DNA of 55,213 nucleotides from an uncultured Alphaproteobacteria bacterium (GCA_902519435.1 CABYKC010000003.1:1-55213); one strand, 5' to 3'; shown: positions 26,746-35,011, counted from the first letter of the stretch. Notes: a model not told the origin generated them from the sequence alone. Numbers and translations: made by a program.

Positions 26746-28596
26746 TTAGCGTGAAGTGAGTTTTAATTCAATCCTTCTATTCTGTTGAAGATCACTCTCA
26801 GTTTCTCCATTACTGATAGGATAAAACTCTCCATATCCTGCCGATGCTAATCTATTTGGAGGAAAACCAAGATCAAGAAGAAGTTTTAAAACTGTATTAG
26901 CTCTAGCTGAAGATAATTCCCAGTTAGATGGATATCTTATTGTCTGTATTGGGTTTTTATCCGTGTGTCCTTCTACCATGATAATCCAGTCAATATCTGA
27001 AGGAATATCATTAGTAGTCTCTTTTAAAGTAAGGCCGATTTCACTTAACTTTTCTTTACCAGATAGTTGTAAATCTGCTGAAGCAGAATCAAATAATAGC
27101 TCTGATTCAAAAATAAATCTATCTCCTACAATTTTAATATCTTTTCTATCACCTAAAATAGATTGTAGTTTTCCAAAAAACTCAGATCTATATTTTTGAA
27201 GTTCAAATACTTTTGATGTAAGGGCTTTATTTAACTTTTCACCTAGCACCTCTATTTCTAAATCTTTAATCAAAGCCTGACTTTCACTAGCTTCTAGAGC
27301 ACTATTAAGCAAAGCAATTTCTTTTTGCAGAGTGTCAATTTGATTAGATAGAATTTCTACTTGTTCTAATGTTTTTGAAGATTGTATTTCCATATTTTTA
27401 ATTTCTTCAAGCGATGTTTCTTTTTGTGTTTGATTTTCTTGCTCTAATAATGCAATTTGATTTTGAAATAGCTCAAGTTTTTCTAGTTGTTGCTTTTGTT
27501 TATCTTCAGACAGAGAAAGTACATTATTCAGTTCAGATATTTTTCCTCGCAAATTGAAAATCGTGCTATCTTTCTGAATTAAATCTTTATTTAATCTTGC
27601 TAATTCTTCATTTTTAAACCTAATTGCATCAAGTTGTTCATTAAGTGATGCATCTTTTAAACCAAGACTATCATTAATTTCTAAAAGATCGTTCATTAGT
27701 TCTTGATATTGGGATATTTGACTTTGTAATTCTTCATCTCTTAATGAAAGTTCAACATTCGTCTTTTCTAATTCATCATTTAAACTTAGAAGTTTTTCAT
27801 TTTGATTTTGTAATTCTTCATCTCTTAATGATAGTTCGATGTTGGTTTTCTCCAATTCATCATTTAAATTTAAGAGTTGTTCATTTTTATTTTTAATTGC
27901 AAGCAATTGCTCTTCAATTCCGCCTTCCTCTAAACCAAGACTATCGTTAATTGCCACTAAATTTTTATTCTTCTCATTTAATTCAGCAATTGTAGATTTG
28001 AGAGATTTTTCGCTTTCAATTAGTTTAAAATTAGCATTATCTAATTCTTGATTAAGTATTTTTAGTTGATCAATTCTTGTTGCAAGTGCTTTATTAATTC
28101 GTTCTCCAAGTCCCTCGGTTTCAAGTAAAGTAATTTCTTGTCCTTCATAAGTTTCTAATGCATTTGCAACTATTCTCAGTTCTTTTAAAAGACTACTAAT
28201 TTGCTCGGATAAAGCTATTATATTTTGTTCCTGAACAAAAATTTCTGATCGTTTTTTTGCAACATCAGTTTGTAATTGCTCACTTAATAATTGCTCACTT
28301 TGTAAGTTTAATTCAGTATCTTTAAGTTTTTTCTCAGTTTCAGAAAGAGTTGAAAGAGCTTCTTCTTTATCTTTAGTTTCAATAACAAGTATTTTAGATA
28401 ATTCATTTATTTGTGTTCTTAAATCTTGAAGCGCCTTATCTCGGCCAGATATAGCATCACTCAGATATATTTGCGAAACAGTAAAAACCATTAGCACAAA
28501 TATGATTACTATTAAAAGAGTAGCTAGAACATCGACAAAACCGGGCCAAATATTTGTTGTATCAGCAAGTCTATTTCTTAAAGACCTAGTAGACAT
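26746..28596 (-). CDS. MotB/OmpA-like peptidoglycan-binding protein with long coiled coil
   Basis: A single N-terminal transmembrane helix (residues about 22-46, FVDVLATLLIVIIFVLMVFTV) is followed by roughly 400 residues of coiled coil and a C-terminal OmpA domain from about 490. The OmpA domain has IIMVEGHTDKNPI, SNWELSSARANTVLKLLLDLG and RLASAGYGEFYPI, the peptidoglycan (meso-diaminopimelate) binding motifs. The layout matches the alphaproteobacterial MotB-like partner of the MotA/TolQ-like protein encoded just upstream (three bases apart), so the two should form a proton-driven or structural envelope complex. The coiled coil contains near-identical 28-residue repeats, a sign of recent internal duplication. 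No flagellar gene is in view, so a flagellar role is unlikely. Confidence 0.85.
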   Translation of the reverse strand: MSTRSLRNRLADTTNIWPGFVDVLATLLIVIIFVLMVFTVSQIYLSDAISGRDKALQDLRTQINELSKILVIETKDKEEALSTLSETEKKLKDTELNLQSEQLLSEQLQTDVAKKRSEIFVQEQNIIALSEQISSLLKELRIVANALETYEGQEITLLETEGLGERINKALATRIDQLKILNQELDNANFKLIESEKSLKSTIAELNEKNKNLVAINDSLGLEEGGIEEQLLAIKNKNEQLLNLNDELEKTNIELSLRDEELQNQNEKLLSLNDELEKTNVELSLRDEELQSQISQYQELMNDLLEINDSLGLKDASLNEQLDAIRFKNEELARLNKDLIQKDSTIFNLRGKISELNNVLSLSEDKQKQQLEKLELFQNQIALLEQENQTQKETSLEEIKNMEIQSSKTLEQVEILSNQIDTLQKEIALLNSALEASESQALIKDLEIEVLGEKLNKALTSKVFELQKYRSEFFGKLQSILGDRKDIKIVGDRFIFESELLFDSASADLQLSGKEKLSEIGLTLKETTNDIPSDIDWIIMVEGHTDKNPIQTIRYPSNWELSSARANTVLKLLLDLGFPPNRLASAGYGEFYPISNGETESDLQQNRRIELKLTSR

Positions 28597-28598
28597 TA

Positions 28599-29624
28599 TT
28601 ATTTTTTAATTTTCTTTAATTCTTTTTCAATTTTCTGAAAATATTCTTTAACTTTTTTTGCTTCTAATATTCCATTTTTACTTAAAGCTTCTGTCAAGTT
28701 CATTAGTGTAGATTGTGTATTTAATTGTGAAGATAAGAAATTTGATAATTGCTTATCAAGATTCGAAGAGTTGGAATTGATTTTGTTAAGTATTTCATTA
28801 AACTTCTCTAAATTGTTTGAAATTTTAGTTTGATTGTCAGATGATTTTTTAAAAGCATTTACGAGGTTTTCTAAGTTGTCATAGATTTTTTGAATTGCTT
28901 CACCTGTAGGCTTATCTTCTACTTTAGAAAAATCTGGAGAAGAATTATTATTAAGGATTTTTTCAAAGTATTGACTAAATTTATTTTGAGCTTGTCCAAG
29001 ATTTAAATCAAGTAATCCTAATATTAAAGATCCAGCTAAACCTAATAAAGAACTGCTAAATGCAATACTCATTCCTTCAAGTGGAGCATTTAATCCATCT
29101 TTAAGAGAATTAAAAAAACCCGCAACATTTGTATCATCTATACCTAGGCCACTGATAACATTGCCAACAGATCCAATGGTTTTTAGAAGTCCCCAGAAAG
29201 TTCCAAGGAGTCCTAAAAAGACTAGCAAGCCTACCAGGTAACGAGAAGTTTCTCTTATGCTTATCAAAGTCATATCAGAATTCTCTATCAATCTATTTAT
29301 TGATGAGCTTTTAAAAACAAATTTTCCGTCAAGATTTTTTAATTCAAGAGAAATATTTTTGTCTTGCCCTCTTAAAGTAGAGAATGCTTCTATAGAATTT
29401 GTAATATTAAAGTTAGAGAAAGATATATATTTGTAATTTAAGTTAACGAGATGAAAAAAATTAAATACAATTCCAGTTAACAGGGCTAATAAAATTATAA
29501 TGTTAATAAAAATATTTGATAAAAAAGCATTTTGTAATACTGGGTATAATAAAACAACAATAATAAAGACAGCGACTAAGAAAATTGATGCTCTAATTAT
29601 ATAATTATTTAGGGATAGCGCCAT
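28599..29624 (-). CDS. MotA/TolQ/ExbB-like proton-channel membrane protein
   Basis: This inner-membrane protein has two N-terminal helices (residues about 12-32 and 40-60) and two further helices near 130-150 and 185-205. The segment ETSRYLVGLLVFLGLLGTFWGLLKTIGSV and the following APLEGMSIAFSSSLLGLAGSLILGLLDL are hallmarks of a Rhodospirillales-type MotA-like family. The last ~130 residues are a charged coiled coil. It is co-transcribed with the MotB/OmpA-like gene. TolQ-like subunits use the proton gradient to power envelope work; the specific function of this pair is not known to me. It is not ZorA, which is larger and comes with nucleases or helicases. Confidence 0.82.
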   Translation of the reverse strand: MALSLNNYIIRASIFLVAVFIIVVLLYPVLQNAFLSNIFINIIILLALLTGIVFNFFHLVNLNYKYISFSNFNITNSIEAFSTLRGQDKNISLELKNLDGKFVFKSSSINRLIENSDMTLISIRETSRYLVGLLVFLGLLGTFWGLLKTIGSVGNVISGLGIDDTNVAGFFNSLKDGLNAPLEGMSIAFSSSLLGLAGSLILGLLDLNLGQAQNKFSQYFEKILNNNSSPDFSKVEDKPTGEAIQKIYDNLENLVNAFKKSSDNQTKISNNLEKFNEILNKINSNSSNLDKQLSNFLSSQLNTQSTLMNLTEALSKNGILEAKKVKEYFQKIEKELKKIKK

Positions 29625-29674
29625 AAACGAAAGATTATATTACCTGTCTTGGAAATTCAATAAATATAAACTGT

Positions 29675-30859
29675 TTAGTTGTAGATATAATTCCTTGTGA
29701 GAGGCAAATTGTTAATATTTTTTGAAATTTGTATTTGGAAAACCACATTACCCATATTTACAAAGGAATACTTACTTGCCAATAGATAAAACTCCCACAT
29801 TCTAAAAAAACGCCGATCAAACATATTTATAATTTTATCTTTATTTTCAATAACATTTTGATACCATTTGGAAAGTGTGTGAGCGTAATGTAGTCTTAAT
29901 ACTTCAACATCAGTGACATTTATATTAAGTTTTTGTGTTGCATTCATTACTTCAGACAATGATGGAATATAACCACCAGGAAAAATGTATTTTCTTATCC
30001 AAGGACTTGTAGCAGTTGGTTTACCCCGTTGACCAATTGTATGCAAAAGAAAAACACCGTTTTCTTTCATAATATCATTAGCTTTACTTAAATAAGTTTT
30101 AAAATATTTAACACCAACATGCTCAAACATACCAACTGATACTATGCGATCATATTTTTCGGTCTCATTTCTATAATCTTGTAGTGCAAAAGAAACTTTA
30201 TCGGCCAAACCTTCTTTTTGTGCTCGCTCAGATGCAGTTTTAAATTGATTTTCTGAAAGTGTAATTCCTTTAACTTTAGCTCCAGTAGATTTAGCTATTT
30301 CAATTGCCATTCCTCCCCAACCACACCCAATATCAAGAACATCCATATTTTCTGTAATTTGAAGTTTTTTAATTATATGTTGTTTTTTATCTTTTTGCGC
30401 TTGATCCAAACTCATATTGGGATTGTGAAAATATGCGCAAGAATATTGCATATCCTGATCAAGAAATAATTTATATAAATCCTCATTTATATCGTAGTGG
30501 TGTGCTACATTTTTTTTTGAATTTACAAGCTGATTAATCTGCTGAAATGGCATAAATATAGAAGATAAATATTCATAAAATTTATAAAACTTATTGTTAG
30601 AAATAAAGTCATCGTAACAATTAGTTATTAAATTAAGAAAGTCTTCTATAGTGCCTTTTTCTACAACTAACTCTTCATTCATATATGCTTCACCTATATG
30701 GAGATTAGGGTTTAAGAATAGTTTTCTTTCAATAGATTTGTTTTTTAGTCTTATACAAACGTGAGGGTTTGAATTTCCAAATATATGAGTCTTATCATTA
30801 GAATCTATGATTTCTAATGTTCCATCAAAGTTAAGTTTTTTCAGTACACTGAATAACAT
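29675..30859 (-). CDS. cfa: Cyclopropane-fatty-acyl-phospholipid synthase
   Basis: Cfa adds a methylene from S-adenosylmethionine to unsaturated acyl chains of membrane lipids, at the inner membrane. The N-terminal domain covers about 110 residues. The methyltransferase domain has HHYDINEDLYKLFLD, MQYSCAYF with the conserved Cys, the SAM motif VLDIGCGWGGMAIEIA, then VSVGMFEHVG, FLLHTIGQ and RLHYAHTL; these provide the Cys, Glu, His and Tyr of the bicarbonate site seen in E. coli Cfa. The length of 394 residues is normal. A related mycolic-acid or betaine-lipid enzyme is less likely. It stands between the MotA-like gene and the GcrA-like gene. Confidence 0.92.
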   Translation of the reverse strand: MLFSVLKKLNFDGTLEIIDSNDKTHIFGNSNPHVCIRLKNKSIERKLFLNPNLHIGEAYMNEELVVEKGTIEDFLNLITNCYDDFISNNKFYKFYEYLSSIFMPFQQINQLVNSKKNVAHHYDINEDLYKLFLDQDMQYSCAYFHNPNMSLDQAQKDKKQHIIKKLQITENMDVLDIGCGWGGMAIEIAKSTGAKVKGITLSENQFKTASERAQKEGLADKVSFALQDYRNETEKYDRIVSVGMFEHVGVKYFKTYLSKANDIMKENGVFLLHTIGQRGKPTATSPWIRKYIFPGGYIPSLSEVMNATQKLNINVTDVEVLRLHYAHTLSKWYQNVIENKDKIINMFDRRFFRMWEFYLLASKYSFVNMGNVVFQIQISKNINNLPLTRNYIYN

Positions 30860-30945
30860 TTTTTTTTATTTTAAGAAAAACGTCTCTTATGTCAATAACT
30901 CTAAATTATTAACATTTGATGAGAAAATAATTTGTAGAGATTGAC

Positions 30946-31170
30946 TTAAGCAGCAATGCGACGATTTTTTTGAGCTTCTTTTTCTTTTTTAAGCTCTTTT
31001 TCGTCAATATACGCAACATCACAGTGACTCTTACAATAAGGCTTTCCAGCAACGGTATCAGCTTCACAAAAATGAAAATCTTTTTCTTGTGGATCTCCAA
31101 TTGGCCATTGGCAACTTGAAAAACTGTGCATCACACTGTTTTGTTTAAAATAATTTTTTAATATAGACAT
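30946..31170 (-). CDS. GcrA-like C-terminal domain protein (stand-alone)
   Basis: The 74-residue protein carries the cysteine/histidine-rich C-terminal segment of GcrA, the alphaproteobacterial cell-cycle regulator: CQWPIGDPQEKDFHFCEAD, then GKPYCKSHCDVAY and a basic tail (KELKKEKEAQKNRRIAA). The order of C, C, C, H and C suggests a zinc site. The usual N-terminal helix-turn-helix of about 50 residues, which contacts DNA, is absent, and there is no room for it in frame: the frame opens only at 31227, giving 19 extra residues that look random. I chose the ATG at 31170. GcrA works with sigma-70 through its C-terminal part, so a short protein could still touch RNA polymerase; that is inference. 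Confidence 0.78.
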   Translation of the reverse strand: MSILKNYFKQNSVMHSFSSCQWPIGDPQEKDFHFCEADTVAGKPYCKSHCDVAYIDEKELKKEKEAQKNRRIAA

Positions 31171-31324
31171 AATAATTTTATTAATTTCGAGGTAGTATAT
31201 ATTTATGAAAAAACCAGTATTCAACATTAAATATAAAAAAGTTGTTAATTATCAATATGTTAGTATCTAAATCTTTTTGACCTACTATATGTTGATACAT
31301 AATTTATAAGAAAAACGAATCGGT

Positions 31325-31507
31325 TTATCGAAAAAATAAAATTATAAACAATAGTGCCAAAAAAAACAGATAGGATTTGATTACAAAACTTTTAGTTAAT
31401 TTGGATTTAGGAGGTTTTCTCGAATATATAAAAAAAACAATAGTACTCCAAAATAATAAAAGTATTACCCAGCCTGTTAAAAATGCATAATAAAAATCGA
31501 CAGACAT
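31325..31507 (-). CDS. Small two-helix membrane protein, unknown
   Basis: This 60-residue protein has one hydrophobic helix at residues about 8-28 (AFLTGWVILLLFWSTIVFFIY), a basic loop SRKPPKSKLTKS, and a second helix at about 43-59 (IKSYLFFLALLFIILFF). Positive charges in the loop would keep it cytoplasmic. I do not recognise the family. The ATG lies 20 bases after the msrA stop, so the two may be co-transcribed. The long hydrophobic segments bounded by a clean start make it more likely a true small gene than chance. Confidence 0.6.
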   Translation of the reverse strand: MSVDFYYAFLTGWVILLLFWSTIVFFIYSRKPPKSKLTKSFVIKSYLFFLALLFIILFFR

Positions 31508-31527
31508 AAGTTCCCTAAAGAATTAAT

Positions 31528-31989
31528 CTATATAGCGCAGTGTAAACCTGTTTTTTGGATATATTTTTGATGATATTCTTCAGCTTTATAGAATTCCTTA
31601 GCTTCGGATATTTCAGTAACAATATTTAATCCTGCACTTTTAGCATATTCGTTTTTAGATTGAATAGATTTATTTTTTTGATCTTCGTTATAATAATATA
31701 TCGCTGACCTGTATTGTGTTCCAATATCAGGACCTTGTCTATTTAAAGTGGTAGGATCATGACACTTCCAGAAAACCATCAAAAGATCTTCATAAGATAT
31801 TTTAGAATTATCAAATTCAACTAAAACAACCTCAGTATGATTTGTATTTCCTTGGCAAACACTTTCATAAGAAGGGTTAATAGTATCGCCTCCAGAATAA
31901 CCAACTAAGGTATTTTTTACACCTGGAGTTTTACAAAATGTTTCTTCCACACCCCAGAAACAACCTGCACCAAATAATGCTTTTTCCAT
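31528..31989 (-). CDS. msrA: Peptide methionine sulfoxide reductase A
   Basis: MsrA repairs oxidised methionine (S-sulfoxide) in proteins. The active-site Cys is in the N-terminal GAGCFWGVEE, with TLVGYSGGDTINPSYESVC, HTEVVLVEFD and FWKCHDPTTLNRQGPDIGTQYRSAIYY all in the family order. The C-terminal part has YHQKYIQKTGLHC, whose last Cys may act in resolving the disulfide. At 153 residues it is a normal length. The open frame reaches 32058 and would overlap the divergent NUDIX gene, so I took the ATG at 31989, which begins MEKALFGAGCFW as expected. Confidence 0.95.
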   Translation of the reverse strand: MEKALFGAGCFWGVEETFCKTPGVKNTLVGYSGGDTINPSYESVCQGNTNHTEVVLVEFDNSKISYEDLLMVFWKCHDPTTLNRQGPDIGTQYRSAIYYYNEDQKNKSIQSKNEYAKSAGLNIVTEISEAKEFYKAEEYHQKYIQKTGLHCAI

Positions 31990-32029
31990 ATTTATAAATA
32001 TATATGTAATATAAAATATATCAATTTTT

Positions 32030-32611
32030 ATGAGCCCAAAATTTAAAATTTTAGACAAAAAAAATATTCACAACGGTTTCTTTAAAATGAATGAAGTTAC
32101 TCTTAAATACAAAAAGTATAATGGAGATTGGAGTAATGAAATAAAAAGGGAGTTATTTGGTGGTGCACAAGTATCTGCAGTCTTACCATATGACCCTGTA
32201 AATAAAAAAATTGTTTTAATTCAACAGTTCAGACCAGGGACAATTTCTAAAGATAATCAAAATTATCTAGATGAAATAGTTGCTGGAATAATTGACCCTG
32301 GTGAAACTCCAGAAGATACCGCTAAGAGAGAATGCTTAGAAGAAACAGGTTGTGAGGTAAATAATCTAATATCAATACAAGGTTACTTTCCCGCGCCAGG
32401 ATCGTCGGAGTCTTTCTATAATCTTTTTTTAGGTGAGGTAATTGCACCAGATAAAGAAATTATAAGAGGTTTAGAGAATGAAAATGAGGATATATTAGTT
32501 AAAAGTTATAGTTTTGATGAAGTAAAAACAAAGATGGAAAACAAAGAGATTTTGAATGGACTTACTTTAATTGCAATACAATGGTTTTTTTTAAATATTT
32601 ATAAATATTAA
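32030..32611 (+). CDS. NUDIX hydrolase, ADP-ribose pyrophosphatase-like
   Basis: This cytoplasmic hydrolase likely cleaves ADP-ribose or a related nucleoside diphosphate. The Nudix box (G-x5-E-x7-REUxEExGU) reads GIIDPGETPEDTAKRECLEETGC, around residue 85-107. Upstream is the strand region VLIQQFRPGTISKDNQNYLDEIVAG. Downstream comes YFPAPGSSESFYNLFLGEV, which is typical of the NudF/ADP-ribose group. Length 193 fits. It is divergent from msrA, 40 bases away, and its end overlaps the convergent small hypothetical gene by four bases. Exact substrate is inferred from family. Confidence 0.88.
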   Translation: MSPKFKILDKKNIHNGFFKMNEVTLKYKKYNGDWSNEIKRELFGGAQVSAVLPYDPVNKKIVLIQQFRPGTISKDNQNYLDEIVAGIIDPGETPEDTAKRECLEETGCEVNNLISIQGYFPAPGSSESFYNLFLGEVIAPDKEIIRGLENENEDILVKSYSFDEVKTKMENKEILNGLTLIAIQWFFLNIYKY

Positions 32612-32943
32612 GTTCCTATACCTCTTTCATATGGTTGAACTAATTCTTTACAAATTAAATTCATATCCAATGTTTCAACATTTTTATCTATGGTTTGATA
32701 TTCTTGACATTCATACAATTTTTGATCCTTTTGGAGAACAGTAACGAATAGAATTATCGTTAGATCATCTCCAACTTTTATATCACTTATAGCATAGCTC
32801 TTTACCTCAAATCCTTCATTGATAAGATCTTTATATGATTTCTCTGACTCTAACCATTGATCAATATTTGGATTAGCAATTGATATATTTGAAAAAAGTA
32901 AAAATACTAAAGATAAAAAAATAATTAGTTTGTTCTTAGCCAT
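32608..32943 (-). CDS. Small exported protein, unknown
   Basis: The 111-residue protein has an N-terminal signal peptide (KNKLIIFLSLVFLLFSNISIA, cleavage before NPNIDQWLE). The mature part of about 85 residues has two cysteines (YECQEY and LICKEL) that may form a disulfide, with alternating hydrophobic strands (DDLTIILFVTVLQKD). I do not recognise a family. Its start overlaps the end of the peroxiredoxin gene by 19 bases and its stop overlaps the NUDIX gene, which is dense but consistent with the rest of the window. Confidence 0.72.
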   Translation of the reverse strand: MAKNKLIIFLSLVFLLFSNISIANPNIDQWLESEKSYKDLINEGFEVKSYAISDIKVGDDLTIILFVTVLQKDQKLYECQEYQTIDKNVETLDMNLICKELVQPYERGIGT

Positions 32944-33467
32944 TGTAAAACTTCATTTATATGTTTGTTAGGAGGAAAAATAGGGTAGAATACTTTTTTA
33001 ACAATGTTTTTTTCCACAATAAGAGTTAATCTTTTAAAATAATTTTTGTTTTCAATGACAAAATAGGGCATTTTTAATGCATTCAGCAAAATATTTTCTG
33101 AATCACTTAAAACATCATATGGTATTATTAATCTATCTGTCATTTCCTTAATATAATCTATTGTTTGAGTGGATACACCAATTGGTAGTGCATTAAGTTT
33201 AATTAACTCTTCATAGTTATCTCTAAAACCACAGGTCTCTGCAGTACAGCCAATAGCTCCTGGTGTTATATTCCAATTTTTAGGTAAACTTTCATTTGGA
33301 TTACCTGTCATAGGATAAAAATATAAAATTAAACGAAAAGTATCAGATCTTTTTAGTTTTAATAGATTTCCCTGTTGATTTTTAAGAGAAATATCTGGCA
33401 AAAACTTATTTAAAAGATGATCAGCTTTTCCATCATTTTGCGGTTTAGGAAATTTGCTATAATCCAT
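32925..33467 (-). CDS. Peroxiredoxin (BCP/PrxQ-like)
   Basis: This thiol peroxidase reduces hydroperoxides. The fold starts with FLPDISLKNQQGNLLKL, then YFYPMTGNP and the active segment PGAIGCTAETCGFRD. The T-x-x-C arrangement in CTAETC places the peroxidatic Cys; the Cys four residues earlier (GCTAE) could be a resolving or extra Cys. The C-terminal part (FKRLTLIVEKNIVKKVFYPI and HINEVLQWL) is typical of the family. Length is 180 from the ATG at 33467; the open frame to 33524 overlaps the divergent agmatinase start, so the shorter start is better. BCP is the closest group but exact class is uncertain. Confidence 0.8.
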   Translation of the reverse strand: MDYSKFPKPQNDGKADHLLNKFLPDISLKNQQGNLLKLKRSDTFRLILYFYPMTGNPNESLPKNWNITPGAIGCTAETCGFRDNYEELIKLNALPIGVSTQTIDYIKEMTDRLIIPYDVLSDSENILLNALKMPYFVIENKNYFKRLTLIVEKNIVKKVFYPIFPPNKHINEVLQWLRTN

Positions 33468-33515
33468 ACTAATTTCACTTGTATAATACAACTGTATATA
33501 CCATAAGATACTTTT

Positions 33516-34454
33516 ATGACTCAAATTAAACCTTTATCTAGTATGCAAACTCCTCGCTTTGCTGATGTCGCTACTTTTTTTCGGTTACCTATAGTTAAAG
33601 ATTTAAATAAATTAGACTACTGTATTGCAGGTGTACCATGGGATGGAGGAACTACCAATAGACCTGGGGCAAGACATGGTCCTAGAGAAATCAGAAATGC
33701 ATCATCACTTGTAAGGCTTTATCACCCTGTCTCACTTAAGAGTCCTTATGATAAATTTAATATTGCAGATATTGGTGATTGCCCTGTAAATCCAGCGGAC
33801 TTAAATGATAGTTTAGATAAAATAGAAAAATTTTACTCAAATATTTATAATTCCAAAACCATACCATTATCAATTGGAGGTGATCATTTAATTAGCCTAC
33901 CAATTCTTAGAAGTATTGCAAAAGAAAAACAAATAGGTTTATTTCAGTTTGATTCTCATTCTGATACTTGGGACACTTATTTTGGAGGTTTTAAATATAC
34001 TCATGGCACGCCATTTAGGCGAGCTATAGAAGAAAATCTAATAGATCCAAAAAAATATGTAATCCTTGGTCTTCGTGGGGCTTTATATGATCCTGAAGAT
34101 TTGAGTTGGGCTAGAGAACAAGGTGTAACTATTATAACTATAGATGATTATTATGAAATGGGATTTAATAAATGTATTGAAAAAATTTATGCAGTTCTGG
34201 CTAATACAGATACTTATTTTACATTTGATATTGATGGAATAGACCCAACTTTTGCACCAGGTACTGGAACTCCAGAAGTTGGAGGGTTTAATGTAAGAGA
34301 GGCACAAACTATTATTAGAGCACTAAACAAAATAAATTTTGTAGGAGGTGATGTTGTAGAGGTATCACCACCATTTGATGTAAATAATATGACTTCATTA
34401 GTAGGAGCAACAATTGCCTTTGAAATGCTTTGTACTATGACAAAAGTAAATTAA
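33516..34454 (+). CDS. speB: Agmatinase-family ureohydrolase
   Basis: This is a binuclear-manganese ureohydrolase, releasing urea from agmatine or from a guanidino acid such as guanidinobutyrate or guanidinopropionate. Metal ligands are visible in LSIGGDHLIS (His), FDSHSDTWDTY (two Asp and one His) and TFDIDGIDPTFAPGTGTPE (two Asp). The motif FQFDSHSDTWD has Ser where agmatinases usually have Ala in DAHxD. HGTPFRRAIEE and GVPWDGGTTNRPGARHGPREIR are typical of the agmatinase/guanidinobutyrase group. Length is 312. It converges on the KDPG aldolase gene and overlaps it by four bases. No other polyamine gene is present, so I keep the exact substrate open. Confidence 0.85.
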   Translation: MTQIKPLSSMQTPRFADVATFFRLPIVKDLNKLDYCIAGVPWDGGTTNRPGARHGPREIRNASSLVRLYHPVSLKSPYDKFNIADIGDCPVNPADLNDSLDKIEKFYSNIYNSKTIPLSIGGDHLISLPILRSIAKEKQIGLFQFDSHSDTWDTYFGGFKYTHGTPFRRAIEENLIDPKKYVILGLRGALYDPEDLSWAREQGVTIITIDDYYEMGFNKCIEKIYAVLANTDTYFTFDIDGIDPTFAPGTGTPEVGGFNVREAQTIIRALNKINFVGGDVVEVSPPFDVNNMTSLVGATIAFEMLCTMTKVN

Positions 34455-35011
34455 AACTTTTCAAAATTTGAAGCTCCAACACATAAAACATTTTTTAAAT
34501 CTAGATATTTATTAATATTATCTTTATTGACCCCACCTGTTGGAATAAATTTTATATCCTTTAGTATGTTTTCAATTGATTTTAATTTTTTTTGCTCTCC
34601 ATTTAAATTTGCTGGAAAAAATTTAATTATTTTATAACCTTTTTTATTAAGATATATAAACTCACTAACTGTTTCAGCTCCAGGAATATATGATAAATTA
34701 TTAATTTCTAAAATTTCATCAACAATTCCAGGAGAAACAAAAAAGTGAAAATTATGATCTTGACCCTTAATAAAATCTTCTTTTGTTAAAACTGAGCCCA
34801 ACCCAAATTTATGTTTGGTAAAATGTTTTTTCAACTCTAGCGCTATATCAAAAGATTGATTTTCTCTCAGTGTTATTTCAATATATCGAATAGCTCTATT
34901 CTTCTCTAAATATTTGCTTAAGCGATAAATATCATTGCTTAAAGTTGTAGTATTAAGAATTGGTAAAATTTTTTGTTCATTTAGATTTAATTGTAATTCG
35001 CTATTTAACAT
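34451..35011 (-). CDS. eda: KDPG/KHG-type 2-keto-3-deoxy acid aldolase
   Basis: This class I aldolase uses a Schiff-base lysine to split a 2-keto-3-deoxy(-6-phospho) sugar acid into pyruvate and an aldehyde. The catalytic Glu is in YIEITLRENQSF (residue about 46), the Schiff-base Lys in IIKFFPANL (about 130), and FIPTGGVNKDNI follows as the phosphate-binding loop of KDPG aldolase. The segment FFVSPGIVDEIL is also conserved. At 186 residues it is shorter than E. coli Eda (213). I used the ATG at 35011 (a TTG lies one codon upstream), which overlaps the KDG kinase end. It is the last gene of the L-fucose operon. KDPG is the obvious substrate, but unphosphorylated 2-keto-3-deoxy-L-fuconate is a possible second one. 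Confidence 0.9.
   Translation of the reverse strand: MLNSELQLNLNEQKILPILNTTTLSNDIYRLSKYLEKNRAIRYIEITLRENQSFDIALELKKHFTKHKFGLGSVLTKEDFIKGQDHNFHFFVSPGIVDEILEINNLSYIPGAETVSEFIYLNKKGYKIIKFFPANLNGEQKKLKSIENILKDIKFIPTGGVNKDNINKYLDLKNVLCVGASNFEKF

Noticed and set aside
26746..29624. Possible Zorya-type anti-phage system from the MotA/MotB-like pair
   Set aside because: ZorA/ZorB come with nuclease or helicase partners (ZorC/D/E) and ZorA has a much longer tail. None is nearby, and both proteins fit a widespread alphaproteobacterial family.
31204..31269. 21-codon plus-strand frame MKKPVFNIKYKKVVNYQYVSI behind a weak GAGG
   Set aside because: Very short, low-complexity, opposite to and partly inside the upstream frame of the GcrA-like gene, and with a ribosome site at poor distance. 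Chance is more likely.
31171..31324. Possible RNA gene in the 154-base gap between the GcrA-like and small membrane-protein genes
   Set aside because: I looked for a tRNA-like fold, GC-rich stem or terminator and found none; the sequence is uniformly AT-rich.
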